From: Actinocorallia longicatena
GTDB taxonomy: Bacteria; Actinomycetota; Actinomycetes; Streptosporangiales; Streptosporangiaceae
Reading direction: 5' to 3'
Assembly: GCF_039534125.1 (NCBI RefSeq)
Contig: NZ_BAAAUV010000035.1
Coordinates: 1-64,000, forward strand
Length of the DNA: 64,000 nucleotides
A program made the position numbers and the translations under genes. Positions 1 to 7,646 of this stretch are shown here, piece by piece (position 1 is the stretch's first letter; each line of letters opens with the position of its first letter). The notes beneath the pieces were generated by a model that saw only the letters and a list, made by a program, of their open reading frames with translations, ran no database searches and had not been told where the DNA came from.

Positions 1-127
1 CATTATTTTGGCACTGACTTTTAGCACGCTGTTGAGTTCTCAAGAAACGAGCCCGTGAAGTTCCGGCCCTTTCAGGCGTTTCCCTCGCGGTGTGTTTCTA
101 ATTTAGCAGGTTCTTCGAGGGAGTCAA
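1..127 (-). promoter_or_regulatory. rRNA operon promoter and 5' leader (transcribed leftwards out of the window)
   Basis: On the minus strand a TTGACT hexamer (127-122) and a TAAATT hexamer (105-100) are separated by 16 bp, the form of an actinobacterial rrn promoter. Downstream, about 48-15, lies the sequence CTTGAGAACTCAACAGCGTG. This is the conserved box found in actinobacterial rRNA leaders upstream of 16S rRNA, where it takes part in processing stems. The 16S gene itself should begin left of base 1. Seen: hexamers and box. Inferred: the operon. Confidence 0.8.
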
Positions 128-446
128 ACCGGCGATTTTCGCGCCATTTGATTCCCCGACCCGGAATCCGCACACAGAAAAATACCATTACGAAGACACC
201 ACGATGGACGTCGTTCGTTCGGGTCTGACTGGTGGAAGTCCCGCCGGGGCCGGCCACCTTGCGGCGTCCTGCATCCCCTTCTCCGGGTCGGCCTGACCAA
301 TGTAGCCGCGGCGAGCTTCTGCTCGCAGAGGTTTTCGTTGATCGGCTCGCTGAGCTTACGCACGCTCCGGGGCGACGTCAAACGCACACGCCACAGGTTT
401 CCCCCACACCTCAGTGGTCCCCGCACACCTCGGGGTTCCCCACGTC
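128..446. other. Intergenic region upstream of the rRNA promoter; no gene
   Basis: About 320 bases between the rRNA promoter and the end of the small regulator at 447. The reading frames here have no Shine-Dalgarno sequence, no recognisable protein and poor third-position GC, so I call no gene. The stretch from about 180 to 230 is relatively AT-rich and could hold further minus-strand rrn promoters, but I find no second convincing -35/-10 pair. Confidence 0.5.
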
Positions 447-1016
447 TCAACCTTCGGTGTTCCGGCTCTCGGACGGAGTGACCATCCGGACTGTGGCGAA
501 GACGTAGTCGCGGAGGGCCTCGAGGTCGGAGGGCAGCGGCGACCCGTCCCACATGAAGATGACGTCCCTGTCCCGGCCGCGCAGCTCCAGGTAGCGCCTG
601 CCCGGCGGGACCAGGCCCGCGGCGTTCGGCGCCGGGTGGAGTTCGCGGACGCCGAGGGCCAGGTCGACCGCGTAGGGCCGGGACGGATCCTCCGGCGACG
701 GATCCTCCGCCGGCGTGGACCGTGAGGGCGTCCGGGACGTTCCCGGCGGCGGGGCGATGAGCGGGCGGGCGTTCTCGTCGAGGAGCGGTTCCCCCGCACC
801 GTCGAGGAAGTCCCGGCAGGAGCCGGGCCTCCAGCCGAGGACCTTCTCCACCCTGCTGTAGGTGAGTCCGCGGACGTTCTTGCCCGCCTCGACCCTCCCC
901 CAGGTGACGGCGCTCATGGAGATGGACTGGGCGGCCTCGTCGATCGTCGCGGTGAACGACTCCCGCCGGCGGCGCACCAGCTCGCCGAGGAGCCTGTACG
1001 CCTCTTCGTTGGTCAC
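447..1016 (-). CDS. Helix-turn-helix (XRE-like) DNA-binding protein
   Basis: 189 residues. The first 65 or so form an XRE/Cro-like helix-turn-helix: a helical start, then AAQSISMSAVTWGRVEAGKN, the pattern of an XRE recognition helix, then a VLGW segment. A proline-rich linker follows at about 85-115. The C-terminal 70 residues (PYAVDLALGVRELHP onward) match no domain I know. It is divergent from a second XRE protein at 1194. The GTG start is odd: a near-perfect Shine-Dalgarno (GGAGGTGA) overlaps the GTG itself. Translation may therefore be leaderless from GACATT (1030-1025, 8 bases away), or start further in. Role inferred: transcriptional regulator, probably of its own intergenic region. Confidence 0.7.
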   Translation of the reverse strand: MTNEEAYRLLGELVRRRRESFTATIDEAAQSISMSAVTWGRVEAGKNVRGLTYSRVEKVLGWRPGSCRDFLDGAGEPLLDENARPLIAPPPGTSRTPSRSTPAEDPSPEDPSRPYAVDLALGVRELHPAPNAAGLVPPGRRYLELRGRDRDVIFMWDGSPLPSDLEALRDYVFATVRMVTPSESRNTEG

Positions 1017-1038
1017 CTCCCCAGAATGTCAGACACGG

Positions 1039-1187
1039 CTAGGCACAGGTAGGCATAGCTTCGTTTTCGATGGCCGATCGGGGCGCGCTGCTGGAGTGGT
1101 CAGGCCACGCCCCCTGCCGGTCGGTGACATGCCCGGGGGTGTTCCTATGTGAAAGTGCTTGTAGCTGTGCCTAGATGAACTTAGACT
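1039..1187. promoter_or_regulatory. Divergent promoter region with helically phased TGTGCCTA-type repeats
   Basis: Between two divergent helix-turn-helix genes the octamer TGTGCCTA occurs on the plus strand at 1166-1173. On the minus strand it occurs at 1047-1040, and a variant TATGCCTA at 1057-1050, exactly 10 bp apart. For the rightward gene, TTGTAG (1159-1164) and TAGACT (1182-1187) are a 17-bp-spaced promoter ending 6 bases before the ATG at 1194, so the transcript would be leaderless. The plus-strand octamer lies inside that spacer, as an operator would. Binding by either neighbour is inference. Confidence 0.55.
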
Positions 1188-1193
1188 GGGGCC

Positions 1194-1472
1194 ATGGACA
1201 GCAACACCACGCCCACGACCGTCGAGGTCAACGGGTTCGCTTTCCGGGAGATCCGGATCCGCTCCGGTGTTGACGCGGGCCCCTGTGCCGCTGCCGCGGG
1301 CATCGACCGCTCCTATCTGAGCCGCCTGGAGACCGGGGCACGGGTGCGGGTCAGTCCCAGCACGCTCGCGCGTCTGCTCGAGGCCCTCCAGATCCGGGAC
1401 CGCCGGGCGATCCTCGCCGACCCGCACGGCACCCCGTCCGACGCCACCGAGACGGAGATCGGCGTGGCGTGA
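1194..1472 (+). CDS. Small XRE-family helix-turn-helix regulator
   Basis: 92 residues, essentially a single XRE domain. FREIRIRSGVDAGPCAAAAGIDRSYLSRLETG is helix-turn-helix with the usual Ser-Tyr-Leu-Ser-Arg-Leu-Glu recognition helix, followed by VSPSTLARLLEALQI. The ATG has no Shine-Dalgarno but sits 6 bases after a TAGACT -10 element, indicating a leaderless mRNA. It is divergent from a larger XRE protein, with repeated candidate operators between them. Such small proteins resemble Cro/excisionase-size regulators, but there is no phage or integrase gene nearby. A chromosomal two-regulator switch is more likely than a mobile element. Confidence 0.75.
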   Translation: MDSNTTPTTVEVNGFAFREIRIRSGVDAGPCAAAAGIDRSYLSRLETGARVRVSPSTLARLLEALQIRDRRAILADPHGTPSDATETEIGVA

Positions 1473-1518
1473 AGTGACCGGGGGACGTGGACGTGCCACG
1501 TCCCCCGGGGCGGACCGC

Positions 1519-2703
<1,185 letters not shown>

Positions 2704-2707
2704 GGCT

Positions 2708-2790
2708 GTTCTCTCTTCTGCGTGGAGTGCATGCGAGAACCGAACTGGATCCCACCTCCCTCCGCTGGTTCTCAGAGGACGAGGCGGAGG
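2708..2790 (-). promoter_or_regulatory. Candidate translational attenuator in the EF-Tu paralogue 5' region
   Basis: On the minus-strand transcript, CCTCCGC (2790-2784) can pair with GCGGAGG (2765-2759). GAGAACC (2773-2767) can pair with GGTTCTC (2741-2735); together these form an H-type pseudoknot. A second GAGAAC (2713-2708) overlaps the ribosome binding site of tuf and can pair with the same GTTCTC (2740-2735). The middle segment therefore has two competing partners, one leaving the ribosome site free and one hiding it. The first arm starts 4 bases after the stop codon of a leader ORF. All arms are perfect matches of 6-7 bp. Regulation by ribosome stalling is inferred. Confidence 0.5.
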
Positions 2791-2794
2791 AAGG

Positions 2795-2872
2795 TCACAG
2801 TTCGAGGCCGTCGAACGCAGCCGCGAACGCGCCCGCTGCTGCGGGCGAGAGGGTGGCGACTGCGGTGAACAT
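2795..2872 (-). CDS. Putative 25-residue leaderless leader peptide upstream of tuf
   Basis: A 25-codon ORF (starts Met-Phe-Thr-Ala-Val-Ala-Thr-Leu-Ser-Pro, ends Asp-Gly-Leu-Glu-Leu) lies 91 bases upstream of the EF-Tu start. A TATCCT -10 hexamer (2885-2880) ends 7 bases before its ATG, the spacing seen at many leaderless genes in this window. It is Ala/Phe-rich and not a membrane or antibiotic-peptide sequence. Its stop codon lies just before the first arm of the competing hairpins, so it is placed where a regulatory leader peptide would be. The -10 overlaps the end of the upstream reductase gene. Expression and function are inferred. Confidence 0.5.
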   Translation of the reverse strand: MFTAVATLSPAAAGAFAAAFDGLEL

Positions 2873-2898
2873 GGATCTGAGGATAGGAAGCGGACGGG

Positions 2899-3414
2899 TC
2901 AGGAGTCCACGGGTTTTTCCAGCGTCGACCAGAGCTCCAGGAGCCGGTCGAGGAGGTCGTACTGGGCGGGGCCGAGCGGGACCGGGGTCAGGTCGCAGTC
3001 GCGGATGAGGCGTTCGACCGTCGGGCGGTCGGCCTCTTCGGCGCTGTAGAAAAGGTCGGCGTGGGCTCCGCGGTCGGCGAAGCTCCGCCAGGCCAGGGCG
3101 TTGAAGGCGCGGGCGTAGCGGGCGCCGGGGGCGAGGATGGCGAACTCCGCGGCGCTGTGGGTGGGGCCGTCGCCGTCGTGCTTGTTGGTGCCGTCGATGA
3201 CGATCTTGGCGTCGAGGGCCGGGGCGTGCTCGCGGAGGAAGTCGGCGACCGCGGCGCCGGGGATCGCGAGGATCACCGCGTCGGCGCCGTCGAGGGCGAT
3301 CTTGATCGCGTCCTCGGGCGTGCGGGAGCCGTAGCGGACCAGGTGGCCGGCGACGGTCAGCGCTTCGCCGAGGGCTCTGCCGGCCGTGCCCGTGCCGATG
3401 ACTGCGACGTCCAT
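2899..3414 (-). CDS. NAD(P)-binding oxidoreductase of the F420-dependent NADP reductase family
   Basis: 171 residues. The N-terminus MDVAVIGTGTAGRALGEAL is a Rossmann GxGxxG dinucleotide-binding motif followed by YGSRTPE, where Ser-Arg suggests NADP preference. DAVILAIPGAAVADFL and VIDGTNKHDGDGP are typical of small F420-dependent NADP oxidoreductase-like proteins, which move hydride between F420 and NADP. I start at the ATG at 3414; longer readings run into unrelated low-quality sequence. It lies upstream of, and in the same direction as, the EF-Tu leader region, whose putative promoter overlaps its last codons. The specific substrate is unknown. An F420 binding pocket cannot be confirmed by eye. 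Confidence 0.75.
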   Translation of the reverse strand: MDVAVIGTGTAGRALGEALTVAGHLVRYGSRTPEDAIKIALDGADAVILAIPGAAVADFLREHAPALDAKIVIDGTNKHDGDGPTHSAAEFAILAPGARYARAFNALAWRSFADRGAHADLFYSAEEADRPTVERLIRDCDLTPVPLGPAQYDLLDRLLELWSTLEKPVDS

Positions 3415-3566
3415 CCGACCTCCAGCGCCATGGACAGGGCAGGATCTTACTTCGCCGCCGTCCACCTGGGACGATTCGCGGGCCGTTTCGGACGAGTTCC
3501 CCATGATTCGTGACATGGTGCGCCTCGTCCGAGGGGCCGGGGGCGGTGGCGTCCTACTGTCGGCGC

Positions 3567-3995
3567 ATGACCACTCCCCCGATCGAGGCCGACCGCTGGC
3601 TGACCACTCCGCAGGCCGTCGCCGCCGGGCTCGCCGGCGCGGCCGCCCATCTCGCGTTGATCGCGCTGCTCCCCCACGGCCGGGCCGTGCAGGCCGTCGC
3701 GCTGGGCGTGGCCCTCTGCTACGGGATCTACCTGGGATTCGCGATGACGCGCGGGACCCCGCCCGAGCTCCTGATCGAGCTGGCCTTCGTCTGCGCGGGC
3801 GTCGCACTCGCCTGCCTCGGCCTGTGGCACGATCCGCGCTGGCTCGCCCTGGCCTGGGCCCTGCACGGCGGATGGGACCTCCTCCACCACCGCGACCACC
3901 ACGTCCTCGGAACACGCGGAGTCCCCCGCTGGTACGTCCCGGCCTGCGCGGCCTTCGACTTTCCCGTAGCCCTGTCGATCCTGCTCGTCCTCTGA
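3567..3995 (+). CDS. Small integral membrane protein (HGGWDLLHH motif; DUF6010-like)
   Basis: 142 residues with four predicted membrane segments: about 16-36, 42-60, 68-88 and a final one ending in SILLVL. A conserved-looking ALHGGWDLLHHRDHHVLGTRGVPRWYVPACAAFD stretch is rich in His and resembles the family I remember as DUF6010; that assignment is tentative. The ATG at 3567 is 6 bases after TACTGT (3555-3560), so a leaderless start is chosen over an in-frame ATG 57 bases upstream. No operon partners. Function unknown; the His cluster could bind metal or haem, but that is speculation. Confidence 0.7.
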   Translation: MTTPPIEADRWLTTPQAVAAGLAGAAAHLALIALLPHGRAVQAVALGVALCYGIYLGFAMTRGTPPELLIELAFVCAGVALACLGLWHDPRWLALAWALHGGWDLLHHRDHHVLGTRGVPRWYVPACAAFDFPVALSILLVL

Positions 3996-4082
3996 CGTCG
4001 GTCATGCTCGTCCTCTGACGAAGAGTCGAAGCGCGGCGGCAGGCCCGCCGGGTCGCAGAGTTCGCCGAGGCTCTGCGCTCCG

Positions 4083-4484
4083 TCAGGGCTCGTCCCTGTG
4101 GCAGACGGCCTCGAGCATGAAGCCGTCGGGGCCGGTCCAGAAGACCGCGAAGTAGCCTTCGTGGTACTCGGCGAACTCGCGGGGCTGATGGACGACGTCG
4201 TCCCCGCGGGCCACGGCCCATGCGTGGACGCGGTGCACGTCGGCCCGGCTCTTCACCATGAACGCCAGATGCTGGAGGCCCGGCTCGTGCCGTGAGTACT
4301 CTCCCCGCTCCAGCGCCGGGTAGAAGAACAGGTACGTCCCGTGCTTCCCTCCGGCCGGCCGGTAGGAGAACTGGTCCGGCCCCTCCACGAACGGCTCGTA
4401 CCCCACCAGCGGCATCAGCGCGGCGTAGTACTCCCGCGCCCCGTCGAGATCGCTGACGTTCACACCCAGATGACCAAGAGGCAT
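4083..4484 (-). CDS. VOC-family (glyoxalase/bleomycin resistance fold) protein
   Basis: 133 residues forming one vicinal-oxygen-chelate module pair: MPLGHLGVNVSDLDGAREYYAALMPLVGYEP, then GLQHLAFMVKSRADVHRVHAWAVARGD, then GYFAVFWTGPDGFMLEAVC. Potential metal ligands are the early His of GHLGVNV, the His of LQHLAF and the late Glu of MLEAVC, the standard H/H/E positions. VOC proteins include glyoxalases, dioxygenases and antibiotic-binding proteins, and nothing here picks one. The ATG at 4484 has AGGA 8 bases upstream; an in-frame ATG at 4493 is possible. It stands alone after the large LuxR regulator and is co-directional with it. Confidence 0.8.
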   Translation of the reverse strand: MPLGHLGVNVSDLDGAREYYAALMPLVGYEPFVEGPDQFSYRPAGGKHGTYLFFYPALERGEYSRHEPGLQHLAFMVKSRADVHRVHAWAVARGDDVVHQPREFAEYHEGYFAVFWTGPDGFMLEAVCHRDEP

Positions 4485-4555
4485 GCCCCCCATCCTGCCC
4501 TGCCCATGGAGTCGTCTCTCTCGTGCTCCGTCACGACGATGTCCGAGCCGGTGGG

Positions 4556-7174
4556 TTAGAGGGTGAGGGCGGGGAGGTCTGTTCGGGAGGTTATGCCCAG
4601 TTTCGGATAGGCCTTGTAGAGGTGGTAGGCGACGGTCTTGGGGCTGAGGAAGAGCTGGGCGGCGATGTCCTTGTTGGACAGGCCCCGGGCGGCCAGGCGG
4701 GTGATCTGGAGTTCCTGGGGGGTCAGGGGGGAGGACGCCGGGGCGGTGGGGGCGGGGGCCGGGGTGCCGGTGGCCTCGAGTTCCAGGCGGGCGCGGTGGG
4801 ACCAGGGGGCGGCCGAGAGGGTGGTGAAGAGCTCCAGGGCGCGGGTGAGGTGGGGGCGGGCCTCGGCCTTGCGGCGGGAGCGGCGGAGGTGCTCGCCGAA
4901 CAGGAGGTGGGTCCTCGCCTCCTCGAACGGGCGGGAGGAGTGGGCGAGTGCCTCGCGGTAGCGGGGGGCCGGGTCGTCCGACAGGAGGGCCTGGTTGCGG
5001 TGGTGGATCGACAGGGCCCAGGGCTGGGCGACCCGGTGGGCCCAGGCGGCGAAGCGGGCGGCGGCGGCCGTCACGGCGGTGCGGTCGCCGGTGCGGACGG
5101 CCGCCTCGACCAGGTCCGGATCGGAGCGCGTGGCGCTGATCTGGTGGGGCAGGCCGGTGGCGTGCAGTTCGGTCAGGCGGGCCAGCGCCGACTCCGGGCG
5201 GCCCTGACCCAGGTCGAGCAGGGCCAGGGCCCAGCGCGTCCAGGTGTATCCGGCGGCGGGCGTGCCGGGGGCCGCCGCGGACAGGGCGGCGGCCACATGG
5301 GCGCGGCAGCCCTCCTCGTCGCCGGTCAGCGCCGCGATGTAGGCGGCGACCGAGCTCGCCTGGCCGGCCGGGAGCAGGGCGCCGATGTCGTGGCCGATCC
5401 GGACGGACTCGGCGAGGCTGATCTCGGCGTCGCGGAGGCGTCCGGTGAAGAGCTCGGCCTGGGCCTGGAAGCACAAGAGCTGCGGAAGCGCGCCGATCGC
5501 GCCCGCGCCGCGCGCCTCGGCTGCCAGGGAGGCCGTCAGGGCGTGGATCTCGGTGTCCTGGCCGGTCGCGAAGCCCGCACCGGCCAGCAGGGTGAGCTCG
5601 CGCACCGTCGCGCCGTCCGCCCGCGCCTCGAAGGCGGCCCGGCCGAGCGACGGGGGCGTGTCCCGGACGGCCGCGACCAGGGACGCCGCCAGCGGTGCGC
5701 CGTGCGGTTCGAGCCGTTCGACGATATCGCTGAGCTGGGGTTCGCCCAGGAACCAGGCGGTGTGGAAGGCCTGGCACAGCATGCGGGCGGCCTGGACGGG
5801 ATCGGCGATGTCCGCGCCCGCCAGCAGCAGGTCGTGGGCGGTCGGATAGTTGCCCTGCGCCAGCCAGGCCAGCGCCTCCACATGGGCGATGCGGGCCTGG
5901 ATCTCCGGATCCGAGGTGTAGGGGAACGACTGCTCGGCCAGGGCCACGGCGCGTTCCATCTGGCCGGCGTCCGCGCCGGTCTCGGCGGCGCGCAGCAGCC
6001 GGATCGCCCGGTCCGCCGGGACGGGCGTCAGCCGGGCGGCCCGCTCGAAGGCGGCGGAGGCGGCACCGTAGCCGTTGCGGTCCCTGGCGCGCAGGGCCGA
6101 GGCCTCCAGCGCGGCGGCGACCTCCTCCGACGGGGCGGTGGCCGCGGCGGCGAGCTGCCAGGCCCTGCGGTCGGCGACATCGGGGTCGGTGAGGGCCGCG
6201 GCGAGCGCCGCGTGGGCCCTGAGCCGCAGGTCGAGCGGGGCTTCCCGGTAGACGGCCGCCCTGACCAGCGGATGGCGGAAGGTCAGGCGCTGGCCGTCGA
6301 GCCGGACGAGGGTGCCGCCCCCGTCGCCCGCCGACGGCAGGTCGGAGGGGCCGGCGCCGAGGGCCCCGGCGGCGGCGAGGATCACCGGCAGGTCGCCGGT
6401 CTCCTCCGCGGCGGCGACGAGCAGCAGCACCCGGGTCCGTTCGGGCAGTCCCGCGACGCGTCCGGCGAACGCCGCCTGCAATCGCGCGGTCAGCGGCAGC
6501 GACGGATCTCCCGCCGACACCACCGACGGCAGCTCCAGGAGCGCGAGCGGGTTGCCGTGCGACTCCGACAGCACCCGGTACCTGACGGCCGGATCGAGGT
6601 CGCGGGGCAGCAGCGCGGCGGCGTCGGCCGGTTCGAGGCCGCCCAGCCGCAGCTCGGGCAGGCCGGGCGCGGCGAACCCGTCGTCGCGGGCGGCGAACAC
6701 GATGACCACGCCCTCGGCGTGCAGGCGGCGGGCGGCGAACAGCAGGGCCTCGGCGGAGACGCCGTCCAGCCACTGGGCGTCGTCGACGAGCACCAGCAGC
6801 GGCGCGCCGTCCGCGACCTCCGCCAGCAGCGACAGCACGGCCAGGCCGACGAGGAGCCGGTCGGCGGGGGCGTCGGAGGCCAGGCCGAAGGCGCCGGACA
6901 GGGCGGCGCGCTGGGGTCCCGGCAGGCGCGGCAGCAGCGGCAGGGCGGTGCGGAGGATCTGGCTGAGCCCGGCGAAGGGCAGCTCCGCCTCGAACTCGAC
7001 GCCGCCGCCCCGCAGGACGCTCATCCCGCCGCGCTCCGCGGCCGCCCACTCCAGCAGCGCCGTCTTGCCGATGCCCGGCTCGCCGCGCAGGACGAGGGCG
7101 GCGCTGGTGCCGTCCCCCGCCGCGTCGAGGAGGGACGCCAGCTGCTTCTGCTCGGGAGACCGGCCGACCAACAT
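4556..7174 (-). CDS. Large ATP-binding LuxR-family (LAL) transcriptional regulator
   Basis: 872 residues. Walker A GEPGIGKT (31-38) and a Walker B segment LLVLVDDAQWLD form an AAA/STAND ATPase. A long TPR-like helical region follows, and the last 60 residues are a LuxR helix-turn-helix (LTPQELQITRLAARGLSNKDIAAQLFLSPKTVAYHLYK). This is the MalT/LAL architecture, in which ligand and ATP binding drive oligomerisation on DNA. Start at ATG 7174, which lies 7 bases after TATCGT on the minus strand (leaderless); a TTG 18 bases upstream is less likely. Divergent from an NTF2-fold protein and an MFS exporter across 88 bp, which are its likely targets. Confidence 0.88.
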   Translation of the reverse strand: MLVGRSPEQKQLASLLDAAGDGTSAALVLRGEPGIGKTALLEWAAAERGGMSVLRGGGVEFEAELPFAGLSQILRTALPLLPRLPGPQRAALSGAFGLASDAPADRLLVGLAVLSLLAEVADGAPLLVLVDDAQWLDGVSAEALLFAARRLHAEGVVIVFAARDDGFAAPGLPELRLGGLEPADAAALLPRDLDPAVRYRVLSESHGNPLALLELPSVVSAGDPSLPLTARLQAAFAGRVAGLPERTRVLLLVAAAEETGDLPVILAAAGALGAGPSDLPSAGDGGGTLVRLDGQRLTFRHPLVRAAVYREAPLDLRLRAHAALAAALTDPDVADRRAWQLAAAATAPSEEVAAALEASALRARDRNGYGAASAAFERAARLTPVPADRAIRLLRAAETGADAGQMERAVALAEQSFPYTSDPEIQARIAHVEALAWLAQGNYPTAHDLLLAGADIADPVQAARMLCQAFHTAWFLGEPQLSDIVERLEPHGAPLAASLVAAVRDTPPSLGRAAFEARADGATVRELTLLAGAGFATGQDTEIHALTASLAAEARGAGAIGALPQLLCFQAQAELFTGRLRDAEISLAESVRIGHDIGALLPAGQASSVAAYIAALTGDEEGCRAHVAAALSAAAPGTPAAGYTWTRWALALLDLGQGRPESALARLTELHATGLPHQISATRSDPDLVEAAVRTGDRTAVTAAAARFAAWAHRVAQPWALSIHHRNQALLSDDPAPRYREALAHSSRPFEEARTHLLFGEHLRRSRRKAEARPHLTRALELFTTLSAAPWSHRARLELEATGTPAPAPTAPASSPLTPQELQITRLAARGLSNKDIAAQLFLSPKTVAYHLYKAYPKLGITSRTDLPALTL

Positions 7175-7262
7175 GGATCGGACGATACCCAACCGAAGAC
7201 CAGCATCCGCTACCTAAGCAGTACCGATTCCGGCGAAAGCCCAGGTCCGTAGCGTTCGGGCC

Positions 7263-7610
7263 ATGGAAATCATCAAGAACTACCTCGAAGCCTGGAACAC
7301 CACCGACGCCGCCGCCCGCCGCGCCCTCCTCCAGGAGGTCTGGGCCGAGGACGGCACCTACACCGACCCGCTGGCCGACGTCGCGGGCGTCGACGGGATC
7401 GACGCCGTGATCGCGGCCGTCCAGGAGCGGTTCGCCGGGCTGGTGTTCACCCTCGGCGGCGACGTCGACGCCCACCACGGCCTCGCCCGCTTCACCTGGC
7501 ACCTCGGCCCCGAGGGCGGCGAGGCCCTGGTCGTCGGGTTCGACGTCGCGGTCATCGAGGACGGCCGGATCAGGCACGTCCTCGGCTTCCTCGACAAGGT
7601 CCCGGCCTGA
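7263..7610 (+). CDS. NTF2-like / SnoaL-type small protein
   Basis: 115 residues. MEIIKNYLEAWNTTDAAARRALLQEVWAEDGTYTDPLADVAGVDGIDAVIAAVQERFAGL is the opening of an NTF2/SnoaL alpha-beta cone: helices, then the DGTYTDP strand with the pocket Asp. The rest completes the fold with RFTWHLGPEGGEALVVGFDVAVIEDGRIRHVLGFLD. Members are polyketide cyclases, isomerases or simple ligand binders, and the substrate cannot be read here. The ATG is 7 bases after TAGCGT (7250-7255), suggesting a leaderless mRNA. It probably shares a transcript with the MFS gene 37 bases downstream, across a 12-base C run. Likely controlled by the divergent LAL regulator. Confidence 0.8.
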   Translation: MEIIKNYLEAWNTTDAAARRALLQEVWAEDGTYTDPLADVAGVDGIDAVIAAVQERFAGLVFTLGGDVDAHHGLARFTWHLGPEGGEALVVGFDVAVIEDGRIRHVLGFLDKVPA

Positions 7611-7622
7611 CCCCCCCCCCCC
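7611..7622 (+). repeat. Homopolymeric C12 tract between NTF2-like gene and MFS gene
   Basis: Twelve consecutive C residues begin directly after the stop codon of the NTF2-like gene and end about 11 bases before the GAGGAG ribosome site of the MFS exporter. Tracts this long slip during replication. As it is intergenic it would change mRNA spacing rather than reading frame. It could also be a sequencing-length error. Confidence 0.9.
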
Positions 7623-7646
7623 ACGAGACTGCCGAGGAGCGGTTCG

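Noticed and set aside
447..1472. Prophage or integrative-element edge
   Set aside because: Two small XRE proteins suggested a phage switch, but no integrase, excisionase, attachment repeat or phage structural gene follows.
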